Shown: positions 1 through 8,068 of the stretch, one piece after another
Position numbering within the stretch: the stretch's first letter is position 1
Layout: each line of letters opens with the position of its first letter
Source of the DNA: Bacillus sanguinis
Lineage (GTDB): Bacteria; Bacillota; Bacilli; Bacillales; Bacillaceae_G
Assembly: GCF_018332475.1 (NCBI RefSeq)
Contig: NZ_BOQB01000016.1
Span: 1-34,649 of the forward strand
Reading direction: 5' to 3'
Length of the DNA: 34,649 bases
Position numbers and translations under genes: made by a program
Notes under the pieces: generated by a model
What the model was told of the DNA's origin: nothing
The model's input: only the letters and a program-made list of their open reading frames with translations
Databases searched by the model: none

Positions 1-174
1 CAAGAAGAAGCGAAAAAACTAGAAGAGAGTAAGAAGCAAGAAGAAGCGAAAAAACTAGAAGAAAGTAAGAAGCAAGAAGAGGCGAAAAAACTAGAGGAGA
101 GTAAGAAGCAAGAAGAGGCAAAAAAGCTAGAAGAGAAGAAGCGAGAAGAGGCGAAAAAGCTGGAAGAGAAGAAG
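1..174 (+). repeat. In-frame tandem repeat, 3 x 36 nt plus 2 x 33 nt
   Basis: Three 36-nt units (1-36, 37-72, 73-108) each encode QEEAKKLEESKK. Two 33-nt units (109-141, 142-174) encode QEEAKKLEEKK and REEAKKLEEKK, lacking the serine codon. The units differ at only a few bases, mainly synonymous or wobble sites. The array begins before the window, so its true copy number is unknown. Such an array can gain or lose units in frame by slippage. Confidence 0.85.
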
Positions 175-210
175 AAACAAGAAGAACAGAAAAATAAAGA
201 TAGCAAGTAA
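1..210 (+). CDS. C-terminal end of a charged, repeat-rich exoprotein (partial)
   Basis: The frame is open from base 1 and stops with TAA at 208-210. It encodes 69 residues made of tandem units of the type QEEAKKLEESKK and a short lysine-rich tail ending NKDSK. Every residue is charged or helix-favouring, so the segment should form a long single helix or coiled coil. No domain is visible because the body of the protein lies outside the window. In the B. cereus group the gene just before calY, after sipW and tasA, is a biofilm-matrix protein of the BC1280 type; the position matches, but the assignment rests on synteny rather than a recognised domain. A strong terminator follows at 247-288. Confidence 0.7.
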   Translation, partial: QEEAKKLEESKKQEEAKKLEESKKQEEAKKLEESKKQEEAKKLEEKKREEAKKLEEKKKQEEQKNKDSK

Positions 211-246
211 AATACAGCAATATTTCAGAGCGAATAGAGGTTATAG

Positions 247-295
247 AGCTGAATAGGTGAGAGAGCATTGCGCCTCACCTATTCAGCTTGTTTTC
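247..295 (+). terminator. Intrinsic terminator before calY
   Basis: A perfect 15-bp stem pairs 247-261 with 274-288 around a 12-nt loop and is followed by a T-rich run to about 298. It closes the upstream repeat-protein transcript, so calY should be driven mainly by its own promoter. Confidence 0.85.
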
Positions 296-297
296 TT

Positions 298-343
298 TAT
301 TTCTCAACATTTATTTGAAAATTTAAAATAGTATTGAGAAATA
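298..343. repeat. 10-bp inverted repeat upstream of the calY promoter
   Basis: TATTTCTCAA at 298-307 is perfectly complementary to TTGAGAAATA at 334-343, with a 26-nt AT-rich spacer. It lies directly upstream of the calY promoter and has no T-tract, so it is not a second terminator. It could be a protein-binding site, but no known operator is matched. Confidence 0.4.
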
Positions 344-373
344 AAAATAACTGAAAATACTAATAAAAAAATG

Positions 374-468
374 TTGTATTTATACAGTGTTGTTCGTTAT
401 AATGAACTTAAGGTTTTTAAAAGAGAACGAATGTTAGCGAAGCTAATGTAGTTTTCTTTATGTTCCTT
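374..468 (+). promoter_or_regulatory. calY promoter with SinR-box-like sites
   Basis: A perfect -10 TATAAT lies at 398-403, with a weak -35 TTGTAT at 374-379 (18-bp spacer). The known SinR consensus is GTTCTYT. An exact match on the minus strand lies at 422-428 (AGAGAAC on plus). One-mismatch matches are GTTCGTT 392-398, GTTTTCT 451-457 and GTTCCTT 462-468. The cluster covers the -10 region and early leader, where a repressor would block transcription. This fits the known SinR repression of calY, but occupancy is inferred. Confidence 0.6.
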
Positions 469-518
469 ATTGAAAAATAAGGGGTAAAAATATAAAAAAC
501 AGCTAGGGGGAATTGATT

Positions 519-1112
519 GTGAGTCTGAAAAAGAAATTAGGTATGGGAGTTGCATCAGCGGCACTGGGGTTATCTTTAATTGGTGGAGGAACATTCGCTT
601 ACTTTAGCGATAAAGAAGTATCGAACAATACATTTGCAGCTGGGACGTTAGATCTTACATTAGACCCTAAAACGCTTGTAGATATTAAAGATTTAAAACC
701 AGGGGATTCTATTAAGAAAGAGTTCTTATTAAAGAATAGCGGTTCATTAACAATTAAAGATGTTAAACTAGCGACAAAGTATACTGTACAAGATGCAAAA
801 GGTGATAATGCTGGTGAAGACTTTGGTAAGCACGTTAAAGTGAAATTCCTTTGGAACTGGGATAAACAAAGTGAGCCTGTATATGAAACAACTTTAGCAG
901 ACTTACAAAAAACTGACCCAGATCTTTTAGCTAAAGACATCTTTGCTCCTGAGTGGGGAGAAAAGGGTGGATTAGAAGCTGGTACAGAGGATTATTTATG
1001 GGTACAATTTGAATTTGTAGATGATGGAAAAGACCAAAATATCTTCCAAGGTGATTCATTGAATTTAGAATGGACATTCAATGCTAACCAAGAAGCTGGA
1101 GAAGAAAAATAA
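519..1112 (+). CDS. calY: Camelysin / TasA-like biofilm matrix protein CalY
   Basis: This is the 197-residue camelysin, a cell-surface protein first described as a casein-cleaving metalloprotease and later as a TasA-family fibre subunit of the biofilm matrix. The N-terminus MSLKKKLGMGVASAALGLSL is a signal peptide, followed by GGGTFAYFSDKE, typical of the TasA/camelysin family exported and cleaved by SipW. I chose the GTG at 519, eight bases after the ribosome binding site AGGGGG (505-510); a TTG at 513 is in frame but too close. The body is acidic, and no HEXXH zinc motif is visible. The gene has its own promoter and terminator and converges with sinR. Length and sequence match the family closely. 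Confidence 0.95.
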   Translation: MSLKKKLGMGVASAALGLSLIGGGTFAYFSDKEVSNNTFAAGTLDLTLDPKTLVDIKDLKPGDSIKKEFLLKNSGSLTIKDVKLATKYTVQDAKGDNAGEDFGKHVKVKFLWNWDKQSEPVYETTLADLQKTDPDLLAKDIFAPEWGEKGGLEAGTEDYLWVQFEFVDDGKDQNIFQGDSLNLEWTFNANQEAGEEK

Positions 1113-1113
1113 T

Positions 1114-1140
1114 AAAAAAGCGGGTATCCCCCGCTTTTTT
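1114..1140. terminator. calY terminator (bidirectional type)
   Basis: An 11-bp stem pairs 1114-1124 with 1130-1140 around a 5-nt loop. The arms carry A-runs and T-runs, so the structure can act on both strands. It starts two bases after the calY stop codon. Confidence 0.9.
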
Positions 1141-1151
1141 TTATAAAGAAA

Positions 1152-1180
1152 AAAGAAGTGCCGATTGTAAGCACTTCTTT
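1152..1180 (-). terminator. sinR terminator
   Basis: A 10-bp stem pairs 1152-1161 with 1171-1180 (9-nt loop). Read on the minus strand it follows the sinR stop codon by about 8 bases and continues into a T-rich tract. The two hairpins at 1114-1180 insulate the convergent calY and sinI-sinR units. Confidence 0.8.
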
Positions 1181-1187
1181 CTATTTA

Positions 1188-1511
1188 TTATTTTTGATCT
1201 TGCTTCCATTTTGTAAATTCAAGAAATTCACGAAATTGTTCTTTGGAGACGCCGGAGCTCATCGCATCTTTAACGAGTTGTGTCCATTCGGAGTCTAAGT
1301 GATTTTCCTTTGTTGTTTCATCATGAAGTAGAGTGTCAACTGGAATTTGTAGAACTGCTGCGATCTTTTCAAGAAACTGAATGGAAGGGTTTTTTTGTAA
1401 ATTTCGTTCTATAGAACTAATGTAAGATTTAGCAACACCGGCTTTTTCGGCAAGTTCAGTTAATGAAATACCTTTTTGTAAACGCAGGCGTTTTATACGT
1501 TCTCCAATCAT
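1188..1511 (-). CDS. sinR: Biofilm master repressor SinR
   Basis: This 107-residue protein is SinR, the DNA-binding repressor of matrix and motility-switch genes. Residues 1-65 form an XRE/Cro-type helix-turn-helix domain (MIGERIKRLRLQKGISLTEL, then AGVAKSYISSIERN). Residues about 74-107 form the Sin oligomerisation domain with LDSEWTQLVKDAMSSGVS, which binds SinI. I chose the ATG at 1511, which gives the family N-terminus MIGERIK and lies behind an AAAGGTG ribosome binding site. A longer in-frame ATG at 1532 would add seven residues not expected for the family. sinI lies 79 bases upstream on the same strand. A TATAAT and an exact SinR box precede the gene, suggesting its own promoter. Confidence 0.95.
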   Translation of the reverse strand: MIGERIKRLRLQKGISLTELAEKAGVAKSYISSIERNLQKNPSIQFLEKIAAVLQIPVDTLLHDETTKENHLDSEWTQLVKDAMSSGVSKEQFREFLEFTKWKQDQK

Positions 1512-1557
1512 ATTTGCGCACCTTTCTATCAATATGTCGTCGTCTTATGATGTCATT

Positions 1558-1586
1558 ATTATAACATAAACTTCTTTAAAAAGAAC
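1558..1586 (-). promoter_or_regulatory. Internal sinR promoter with SinR box
   Basis: On the minus strand a TATAAT -10 lies at 1563-1558, about 47 bases before the sinR start. GTTCTTT, an exact match to the SinR consensus GTTCTYT, lies at 1586-1580, where the -35 element would be; a TTGTTC hexamer overlaps it with a 19-bp spacer. B. subtilis also has a separate sinR promoter between sinI and sinR. Autorepression is inferred. Confidence 0.5.
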
Positions 1587-1590
1587 AAAC

Positions 1591-1725
1591 CTATTGAGCC
1601 TGGCTTGATGGTTTCGTACGTTGGAAAAAATGTTCGATATCTTGCAAGGCGATACCAGCGTCTAGTGCTTCAAGTATTAAATCAATCCATTCTTGATCCA
1701 ATGCGTCAGTCTTATCTTTGTACAA
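1591..1725 (-). CDS. sinI: SinR antagonist SinI
   Basis: This 44-residue protein starts at TTG 1725 and ends at TAG 1591-1593. It binds SinR through a Sin domain and removes it from DNA, switching cells to matrix production. The core LDQEWIDLILEALDAGIALQ (residues 9-28) is the Sin-domain signature shared with the C-terminal part of SinR (LDSEWTQLVKDAMSSGVS). It is followed by DIEHFFQRTKP. The start is set by the ribosome binding site GGGAGG (1735-1740) eight bases upstream; no in-frame ATG exists. A TTG start and short length make it easy to miss. It precedes sinR in the same direction. No exact Spo0A box is seen upstream. Confidence 0.92.
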   Translation of the reverse strand: MYKDKTDALDQEWIDLILEALDAGIALQDIEHFFQRTKPSSQAQ

Positions 1726-2068
1726 ATGTAATTCCTCCCTAATTATCGGTCATAACTGCTGCTACAGAATACGTGATAATGCAATCAGATTTTGTATTTT
1801 TATGTAGTGAATTATCAAATATTTTGTAGATAAAACAAAGATAAAATCCCCATTAAATTCCCTCTATGGCGATTATAAAGTTTCTGACAAATATTTTCAA
1901 TATTTTCAGAAAACATTGTTGAATTGTGATATGCTCGTATGCTAACTATGGAATTTTTACAAATATATTAAAAACATTACATAATATGACTAAATATTGA
2001 AAAAATATTGAATTTTTAATAAAATTCAATTTGTAATACATATTATTTATTAGGGGAGGAAATAAGGG
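1726..2068. other. Divergent intergenic region sinI / inhA1
   Basis: This 343-base AT-rich region holds no gene. It must carry the minus-strand sinI promoter and the plus-strand inhA1 promoter. A possible inhA1 promoter is TTGTTG 1916-1921 and TATGCT 1938-1943 (16-bp spacer). An inverted repeat TTTCTGA 1881-1887 / TCAGAAA 1906-1912 lies just upstream. A strong 10-bp hairpin (2007-2016 with 2021-2030) lies 22 bases before the ribosome binding site. I find no exact GTTCTYT SinR box here. Confidence 0.5.
2007..2030 (+). promoter_or_regulatory. Hairpin in the inhA1 5' leader
   Basis: ATTGAATTTT (2007-2016) and AAAATTCAAT (2021-2030) form a perfect 10-bp stem with a TAAT loop. It has no T-tract after it, so it is unlikely to be a terminator. 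It lies just upstream of the ribosome binding site and could stabilise the mRNA or bind a regulator. Confidence 0.45.
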
Positions 2069-4456
2069 ATGAACAAGAAACCGTTCAAAGTTTTATCTTC
2101 AATCGCTTTGACAGCTGTATTAGGCCTTTCGTTCGGAGCTGGTACTCAATCTGCATATGCTGAAACGCCTGTGAATAAGACAGCTACGAGCCCAGTTGAT
2201 GATCATTTAATTCCGGAAGAACGTTTAGCGGATGCGCTAAAAAAACGTGGGGTAATTGATTCGAAGGCTTCAGAGAAAGAAACAAAGAAAGCTGTCGAAC
2301 AATACGTAGAGAACAAAAAGGGTGAAAATCCTGGGAAAGAAGTAACAAATGGGGACCCACTTACGAAAGAAGCATCTGACTTTTTAAAGAAAGTGAAAGA
2401 TGCGAAAGCAGATACGAAAGAAAAGTTAGATAAACCTGCAACAGGAACACCTGCAGCGACAGGACCAGTTAGGGGTAGTCTAAATGGTAAAGTACCAACA
2501 TCTCCAGCGAAGGAAAAAGCATACAACGGTGATGTTCGTAAAGATAAAGTACTCGTTTTACTTGTAGAGTACGCTGACTTTAAACATAACAATATCGATA
2601 AAGAGCCTGGCTATATGTATTCGGAAGACTTTAACAAAGAACATTATGAAAAAATGTTATTCGGTGATGAGCCATTCGCATTAGAGGATGGAAGCAAAAT
2701 CGAAACGTTTAAACAGTATTACGAAGAGCAATCTGGTGGTAGTTATACAGTAGACGGAACAGTTACAAAATGGTTAACAGTTCCTGGTAAAGCTGCTGAT
2801 TATGGTGCAGATGCTGCTACAGGGCATGATAATAAAGGACCAAAAGGACCACGTGATTTAGTAAAAGATGCATTAAAAGCAGCTGTAGATAGCGGTATTG
2901 ATTTATCTGAGTTTGATCAGTTCGATCAATACGATGTAAATGGTGATGGAAATCAAAAACAACCGGACGGTTTAATCGATCACTTAATGATCATTCATGC
3001 AGGTGTTGGACAAGAAGCGGGCGGTGGTAAATTAGGTGACGATGCAATTTGGTCACACCGTTGGACAGTTGGACCAAAACCATTCCCAATTGAAGGTACA
3101 CAAGCGAAAGTTCCATATTGGGGCGGAAAAATCGCAGCATTCGACTACACAATTGAACCAGAAGATGGCGCGGTTGGTGTATTCGCACATGAATACGGTC
3201 ATGATTTAGGTCTTCCAGATGAGTATGATACAGACTATACTGGTCATGGTGAGCCAATTCAAGCTTGGTCTGTTATGAGTGGCGGAAGCTGGGCTGGTAA
3301 GATTGCAGGAACAACGCCAACGAGTTTCTCACCACAAAACAAAGAGTTTTTCCAAAAAACAATTGGTGGTAACTGGGCGAATATCGTAGAAGTAGATTAC
3401 GAGAAATTAAATAAAGGTATCGGTCTAGCAACATATTTAGACCAAAGTGTTACGAAATCAGCAAGACCAGGTATGATTCGTGTAAACTTACCTGATAAAG
3501 ATATAAAAACGATTGCTCCAGCGTTTGGTAAGCAGTATTACTACAGCACAAAAGGTGACAATCTGCATACAACGTTAGAAACACCATTGTTCGATTTAAC
3601 GAATGCAACGAATGCGAAATTTGATTTCAAATCGTTATATGAAATCGAAGCGGAGTATGATTTCCTTGAAGTACATGCTGTAACAGAAGATGGTCAAAAA
3701 ACGCTAATTGAAAAACTTGGTGAGAAAGCAAATAGTGGAAATGCTGATTCGACAAATGGAAAATGGATTGATAAATCATATGATTTAAGCCAATTCAAAG
3801 GTAAGAAAGTAAAATTAACATTTGAGTACATTACAGATGGTGGCTTAGCATTAAACGGTTTCTTACTTGATAATGCTTCATTAACAGTAGATGGTAAAGT
3901 AGTATTCTCTGATGATGCAGAAGGTACACCACAATTTAAATTAGATGGTTTTGCAGTTTCTAACGGAACTGAGAAGAAAAAACATAACTACTATGTAGAG
4001 TGGAGAAATCATACTGGATCAGATAGCGCATTGAAATTTGCTCGCGGTCCAGAATATAACTCTGGTATGGTTGTATGGTATGCAGACTCAGCTTACACAG
4101 ATAACTGGGTTGGTTTACATCCAGGACATGGTTTCCTTGGTGTAGTGGATTCTCATCCAGAAGCAATTGTAGGAACTTTAAATGGTAAACCGACAATTGA
4201 AAGTAGTACACGATTCCAAATCGCTGATGCGGCGTTCTCATTCGATAAAACGCCAGCTTGGCAAGTTGTATCTCCAACGCGCGGAACGTATACGTATAAT
4301 GGCTTAGCAGGCGTACCGAAGTTTGATGATTCGAAAACGTATATTAATAAACAGATTCCAGATGCAGGACGTATTTTACCGAATCTTGGCCTGAAGTTTG
4401 AAGTAGTAGGACAAGCTGATGATAATTCTGCAGGTGCTGTTCGTTTATATCGTTAA
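2069..4456 (+). CDS. inhA1: Immune inhibitor A, M6 family zinc metalloprotease
   Basis: This 795-residue secreted protease cleaves antimicrobial peptides and host proteins, and in the B. cereus group helps spores escape macrophages. Residues 1-31 are a signal peptide ending SAYA. A charged, lysine-rich propeptide follows, to about residue 150. The catalytic M6 domain has the zinc motif HEYGH at residues 374-378 (ligands H374 and H378, base E375), continuing DLGLPDEYD. The remaining residues form the beta-rich C-terminal part of the family (jelly-roll/VEB type), with many Asp/Gly segments that could bind calcium. ATG 2069 lies nine bases after the ribosome binding site GGGGAGG (2053-2059). Length and order match InhA1 rather than a truncated copy. 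It has its own terminator. Neighbouring sinI-sinR fits its known link to the transition-state network. Confidence 0.96.
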   Translation: MNKKPFKVLSSIALTAVLGLSFGAGTQSAYAETPVNKTATSPVDDHLIPEERLADALKKRGVIDSKASEKETKKAVEQYVENKKGENPGKEVTNGDPLTKEASDFLKKVKDAKADTKEKLDKPATGTPAATGPVRGSLNGKVPTSPAKEKAYNGDVRKDKVLVLLVEYADFKHNNIDKEPGYMYSEDFNKEHYEKMLFGDEPFALEDGSKIETFKQYYEEQSGGSYTVDGTVTKWLTVPGKAADYGADAATGHDNKGPKGPRDLVKDALKAAVDSGIDLSEFDQFDQYDVNGDGNQKQPDGLIDHLMIIHAGVGQEAGGGKLGDDAIWSHRWTVGPKPFPIEGTQAKVPYWGGKIAAFDYTIEPEDGAVGVFAHEYGHDLGLPDEYDTDYTGHGEPIQAWSVMSGGSWAGKIAGTTPTSFSPQNKEFFQKTIGGNWANIVEVDYEKLNKGIGLATYLDQSVTKSARPGMIRVNLPDKDIKTIAPAFGKQYYYSTKGDNLHTTLETPLFDLTNATNAKFDFKSLYEIEAEYDFLEVHAVTEDGQKTLIEKLGEKANSGNADSTNGKWIDKSYDLSQFKGKKVKLTFEYITDGGLALNGFLLDNASLTVDGKVVFSDDAEGTPQFKLDGFAVSNGTEKKKHNYYVEWRNHTGSDSALKFARGPEYNSGMVVWYADSAYTDNWVGLHPGHGFLGVVDSHPEAIVGTLNGKPTIESSTRFQIADAAFSFDKTPAWQVVSPTRGTYTYNGLAGVPKFDDSKTYINKQIPDAGRILPNLGLKFEVVGQADDNSAGAVRLYR

Positions 4457-4462
4457 TACAGC

Positions 4463-4498
4463 AAAACTACCGAAAGATTTTCTTTCGGTAGTTTTTTT
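4463..4498 (+). terminator. inhA1 terminator
   Basis: A 15-bp perfect stem pairs 4463-4477 with 4481-4495 around a 3-nt loop and ends in a T-run to 4498. It begins six bases after the stop codon. Confidence 0.92.
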
Positions 4499-4534
4499 GT
4501 GAGCAATGAATTTTATATGCAAGAAGAAATTATA

Positions 4535-4569
4535 TATAATGTAACTTTACGGATGAAAATTAGTTACAT
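4535..4569 (+). promoter_or_regulatory. Probable aldehyde dehydrogenase promoter with operator-like repeat
   Basis: A TATAAT lies at 4535-4540; no good -35 is seen. It overlaps the left arm of a perfect inverted repeat, ATGTAAC 4539-4545 / GTTACAT 4563-4569. The position over the -10 and start site is where a repressor would act. No regulator can be named. Confidence 0.4.
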
Positions 4570-4627
4570 ATAAAGTCTATATAAATAATGAAAGAATTGG
4601 ATAAAAATAGTGGGAGAAGGTGAATGA

Positions 4628-5995
4628 ATGAGTGTTTCTTCTATTGTAAATAAACAAAAAGCATATTTTTATCGTGGCCATACGAGAAGTATAGAAGTGA
4701 GAAAGAATAATTTGAAGAAGCTTTATGAAGGCATTCAGCGCTTTGAAGAGGAAATATTTCAAGCATTGAAATTAGATTTAAATAAGTCAGTTCATGAGTC
4801 GTTTACAACGGAAGTTGGATATGTATTAAAAGAAATTTCCTTTCAATTGAAGCATATTTCATCGTGGAGTAAACCGAAGCGGGTTCGAACAGCACTCACT
4901 CATTTTGGATCAAAGGGGAAAGTAGTACCTGAACCATATGGTGTGACACTTATTATTGCACCGTGGAACTATCCGTTTCAATTAGCAATTGCACCACTTG
5001 TAGGAGCGTTGGCAGCTGGAAATACAATCATTTTAAAGCCATCAGAGCTAACGCCAAACGTTTCAAAAGTGCTTAAGAGAATGGTAGAGGAATTATTCCA
5101 AGAAGAGCTTGTAGCTGTATTAGAAGGCGGTGTAGAAGAGAGTACGGAATTGTTAAAGGAACCGTTTGATTATATTTTCTTTACAGGTAGTGTCGGTGTC
5201 GGAAAAGTTGTGATGGAAGCAGCTGCGAAACGGTTGACGCCACTCACGTTAGAACTTGGCGGAAAAAGTCCGTGTATTGTACATAAAGATGCAAAAATAG
5301 ATGTAACAGCAAGACGAATTGTTTGGGGTAAGTTTTTAAATGCAGGGCAAACGTGTGTAGCGCCTGATTATATGTACGTGCATGCTTCGGTGAAAGAACA
5401 GTTAATCGAGGCATTACGACACGAAATTGCGGAGCAGTATGGAAAAGAACCTTTGCAAAATGACAATTACGTGCGCATTGTGAGCGAGCGTCATTTTGAA
5501 CGATTATGTCGATTTTTACAAGATGGTCAAGTTGTAATCGGCGGGAATTATAAGAAAGATACATTACATATTGAACCGACAGTAGTAACGAATATTACAT
5601 GGCAAGATGCGGTTATGGAAGATGAAATTTTTGGTCCGATTTTACCAATTATAGAATACGACAACATAGAAGATGTAATTGACACAATTCAGCAACATCC
5701 AAAGCCATTAGCGTTATATGTATTTTCTGAAGATAAAGAAGTACAAAAGAAAGTGACGAGTAATATTTCATACGGCGGAGGCTGTATTAACGATGTTGTC
5801 TATCATCTTGCAACGCCATATTTACCTTTTGGGGGCGTTGGAAGCAGTGGATTAGGGAGTTATCATGGGGAAGAAAGTTTTCGGACTTTTTCACATTATA
5901 AAAGCATTTTAGCCCAATCTACGGCATTCGATATGAAAATTCGTTACTCTTCTACAAAAAGTGCTTTAAAATTCATACGAAAGTTGTTAAAATGA
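4628..5995 (+). CDS. NAD(P)-dependent aldehyde dehydrogenase, class 3 type (YwdH-like)
   Basis: This 455-residue enzyme oxidises aldehydes to carboxylic acids, probably fatty or aromatic ones as in class 3 enzymes. Seen in the sequence: the cofactor-binding region IIAPWNYPFQL, the substrate-anchoring FFTGSVGVGK, the general base in LELGGKSP (E209) and the nucleophile in NAGQTCVAPDY (C243). Their 34-residue spacing is normal for the superfamily. The length of about 455, shorter than the 490-500 of classes 1 and 2, and the C-terminal PFGGVGSSGLGSYHG favour class 3. ATG 4628 follows the ribosome binding site GGGAGAAGG. It is a single-gene unit closed by its own terminator. The natural substrate cannot be read from the sequence. 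Confidence 0.9.
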   Translation: MSVSSIVNKQKAYFYRGHTRSIEVRKNNLKKLYEGIQRFEEEIFQALKLDLNKSVHESFTTEVGYVLKEISFQLKHISSWSKPKRVRTALTHFGSKGKVVPEPYGVTLIIAPWNYPFQLAIAPLVGALAAGNTIILKPSELTPNVSKVLKRMVEELFQEELVAVLEGGVEESTELLKEPFDYIFFTGSVGVGKVVMEAAAKRLTPLTLELGGKSPCIVHKDAKIDVTARRIVWGKFLNAGQTCVAPDYMYVHASVKEQLIEALRHEIAEQYGKEPLQNDNYVRIVSERHFERLCRFLQDGQVVIGGNYKKDTLHIEPTVVTNITWQDAVMEDEIFGPILPIIEYDNIEDVIDTIQQHPKPLALYVFSEDKEVQKKVTSNISYGGGCINDVVYHLATPYLPFGGVGSSGLGSYHGEESFRTFSHYKSILAQSTAFDMKIRYSSTKSALKFIRKLLK

Positions 5996-6032
5996 TGATG
6001 GTGTTTATCAGTAGGCGTAGCCGTATGATAAT

Positions 6033-6059
6033 AACCCCTTCGCAATGGAAGGGGTTTTT
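6033..6059 (+). terminator. Terminator after the aldehyde dehydrogenase gene
   Basis: A 9-bp stem pairs 6033-6041 with 6048-6056 around a 6-nt loop and ends in a T-run. Confidence 0.85.
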
Positions 6060-6138
6060 CTGTTCGATGTTATGTATCATGCGAAAATGAATCAAACATA
6101 CTACATAAAGAATAGAAGAGAACGCTGCTAAACAACCA

Positions 6139-6198
6139 TTTTTGTTTGGATCGAAACAAAAAAATAGTCTATAGAACATAAATATTTATTCATGAATA
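6139..6198. promoter_or_regulatory. Candidate operator region upstream of potABCD
   Basis: Two inverted repeats precede potA. TTTTTGTTT 6139-6147 pairs with AAACAAAAA 6154-6162, and a 12-bp perfect palindrome TATTCATGAATA lies at 6187-6198. No convincing -35/-10 pair is seen, so the promoter position is open. Polyamine transport operons are often controlled by a small repressor; none is encoded next to this one. Confidence 0.35.
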
Positions 6199-6233
6199 TA
6201 AAAATTAAAATTTAAGGTAGATAGGACGGGAAA

Positions 6234-7217
6234 ATGAAAAAGATTATTAAAGTTGAAGCAGTAGAAAAACATTTTGGAAATCAAGTGATTATCCCACCTC
6301 TTTCTTTAGACATTAAAGAAGGAGAATTTTTAACGATTTTAGGACCGAGTGGTTGCGGGAAAACGACGTTACTTCGTATGATCGCGGGTTTTGAAACACC
6401 AACTAAAGGGAATCTTTTATTAGATGATGAAAAGATTAACAATTTGCCACCATATAAGCGTCATATGAACCTAGTGTTCCAACATTATGCGCTATTCCCA
6501 CATATGAATGTGGAGAAAAATATTTGTTTCGGTATGAAAATGCAGAAAGTACCGGCAGCAGAGCAAAAAGAGCGTGCTGAAGAGGCAATGCGTTTAACGC
6601 AGTTACTTGAGTTCCGTAATCGTAAACCTGCAAAGCTTTCTGGTGGACAACAGCAGCGTGTAGCAATTGCGAGAGCAATTGTAAATAATCCGCGTGTACT
6701 ATTACTAGATGAGCCACTTGGGGCGTTAGACTTTAAGTTAAGAAAAGATTTGCAACGTGAATTGAAAAACTTACAACGTAATTTAGGAATTACATTCATA
6801 TACGTAACGCACGATCAAGAAGAGGCGATGAGCATGAGTGATCGTATCGTAGTTATGAATAAAGGACATATTGAACAAATCGGAACGCCAAAAGAAATTT
6901 ATAATAAGCCGAAAACGTTGTTCGTTGCGACGTTTATCGGTGAAAATAATATTGTGAAAAACGGGGAAGGCTATGTAGCAATTCGCCCTGAAAACGTAAA
7001 AGTACGTTCGGTTGAAGAACCGATTTTAAAAGAATACCATCTTGGACATATTGAAGACATTGAGTTTGTTGGAAATATGGAAAAGCTTTATGTACGTGAT
7101 GAGAAAACATCAGAATTACTAATGGCATATCAAACTGCTGAAGAAGCAGCGCAGTGGAGCATTGGAGATAATGTATACGTAGGCTGGGAGCAAGAGGACG
7201 AGGTGACCTTAAATTGA
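6234..7217 (+). CDS. potA: Spermidine/putrescine ABC transporter ATP-binding protein
   Basis: This 327-residue ATPase powers polyamine uptake through PotB and PotC. Walker [10 protein letters not shown] spans residues 37-45, the signature LSGGQQQR starts near residue 135, and Walker B LLLDEP ends in D159-E160. The D-loop and H-loop ([13 protein letters not shown]) follow. The C-terminal third (from about residue 235) contains [10 protein letters not shown], typical of the TOBE regulatory domain of this subfamily. Length is slightly below the E. coli protein (378). ATG 6234 has a weak ribosome binding site, AGGACGGG. Its stop overlaps the TTG start of potB, so the two are translationally coupled. 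It is the first gene of potABCD. Confidence 0.95.
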   Translation: MKKIIKVEAVEKHFGNQVIIPPLSLDIKEGEFLTILGPSGCGKTTLLRMIAGFETPTKGNLLLDDEKINNLPPYKRHMNLVFQHYALFPHMNVEKNICFGMKMQKVPAAEQKERAEEAMRLTQLLEFRNRKPAKLSGGQQQRVAIARAIVNNPRVLLLDEPLGALDFKLRKDLQRELKNLQRNLGITFIYVTHDQEEAMSMSDRIVVMNKGHIEQIGTPKEIYNKPKTLFVATFIGENNIVKNGEGYVAIRPENVKVRSVEEPILKEYHLGHIEDIEFVGNMEKLYVRDEKTSELLMAYQTAEEAAQWSIGDNVYVGWEQEDEVTLN

Positions 7218-8062
7218 AAAAAGGGAAATTACTCGCACTACCTACAGTTGCGTGGCTGTTAATCTTCTTCCTAATTCCCCTTCTGTTTGTATTGGCATTT
7301 GCCTTTATGCAGCGCGGAGCATACGGAACAGTGGAGATGCAATTTACTTTAGAGAATATAGCTCGTGTGTTTGATCCACTATACATGGGAACGTTATGGG
7401 AAACTGTTAAGATTGCAGTTATTACTACAGTAATCTGTTTAGTAATTGGTTATCCATTTGCTTATACAATTACAATTGTTGATCGTAAATACCGTTCAAT
7501 TCTTTTATTATTGGCAACGATCCCGTTTTGGATTAACTTCCTTGTTCGTTCATACGCATGGATTGTTATTTTACGTTCACAAGGTCTTGTAAACACATTG
7601 CTATTGAAACTAGGGATTATTAGTGAACCTTTAAATTTACTATATAATACACCTTCTGTAATACTCGGAATGGTATATTCTTTACTACCATTTATGATTT
7701 TACCAGTGTATGCAGCAATTGAGCAGCTTGATAAGCGTAAGCTAGAAGCAGCTTATGATTTAGGGGCAACACCAGTAAAGGCATTTTGGAATGTTACAGT
7801 ACCAATGACAATGTCAGGGATTGCTACTGGTTCTATTTTAGTGTTTGTTTCTTCTATCGGAATGTTTGTTGTATCTGACGTTATGGGTGGATCGAAAGTA
7901 GCATTAATCGGAAACGTAATTCAAAATCAATTCTTAGGAGCGCGTGACTGGCCGTTTGGATCTGCGTTATCTATGATTGTTGTTCTATTCTCTGTTCTGT
8001 TAATTTACTTATATTATCGTGCAACGAAAGTATATAAATATGATGGGAACGGAGGGGAATAG
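7214..8062 (+). CDS. potB: Spermidine/putrescine ABC transporter permease PotB
   Basis: This 282-residue inner-membrane permease forms half of the polyamine channel. About six hydrophobic segments are visible, the first in residues 8-30. The cytoplasmic EAA loop, which contacts the ATPase, reads [20 protein letters not shown]. Translation starts at TTG 7214, inside the potA stop region (TTGA), after GAGGTGA at 7199-7205. potC follows after six bases. The order ATPase, two permeases, lipoprotein is that of the PotABCD family. Confidence 0.95.
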   Translation: MKKGKLLALPTVAWLLIFFLIPLLFVLAFAFMQRGAYGTVEMQFTLENIARVFDPLYMGTLWETVKIAVITTVICLVIGYPFAYTITIVDRKYRSILLLLATIPFWINFLVRSYAWIVILRSQGLVNTLLLKLGIISEPLNLLYNTPSVILGMVYSLLPFMILPVYAAIEQLDKRKLEAAYDLGATPVKAFWNVTVPMTMSGIATGSILVFVSSIGMFVVSDVMGGSKVALIGNVIQNQFLGARDWPFGSALSMIVVLFSVLLIYLYYRATKVYKYDGNGGE

Positions 8063-8068
8063 GCAAAG

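Noticed and set aside
1-174. Tandem repeats considered as a CRISPR array
   Set aside because: The units are contiguous, without spacers, and are in frame in a coding sequence.
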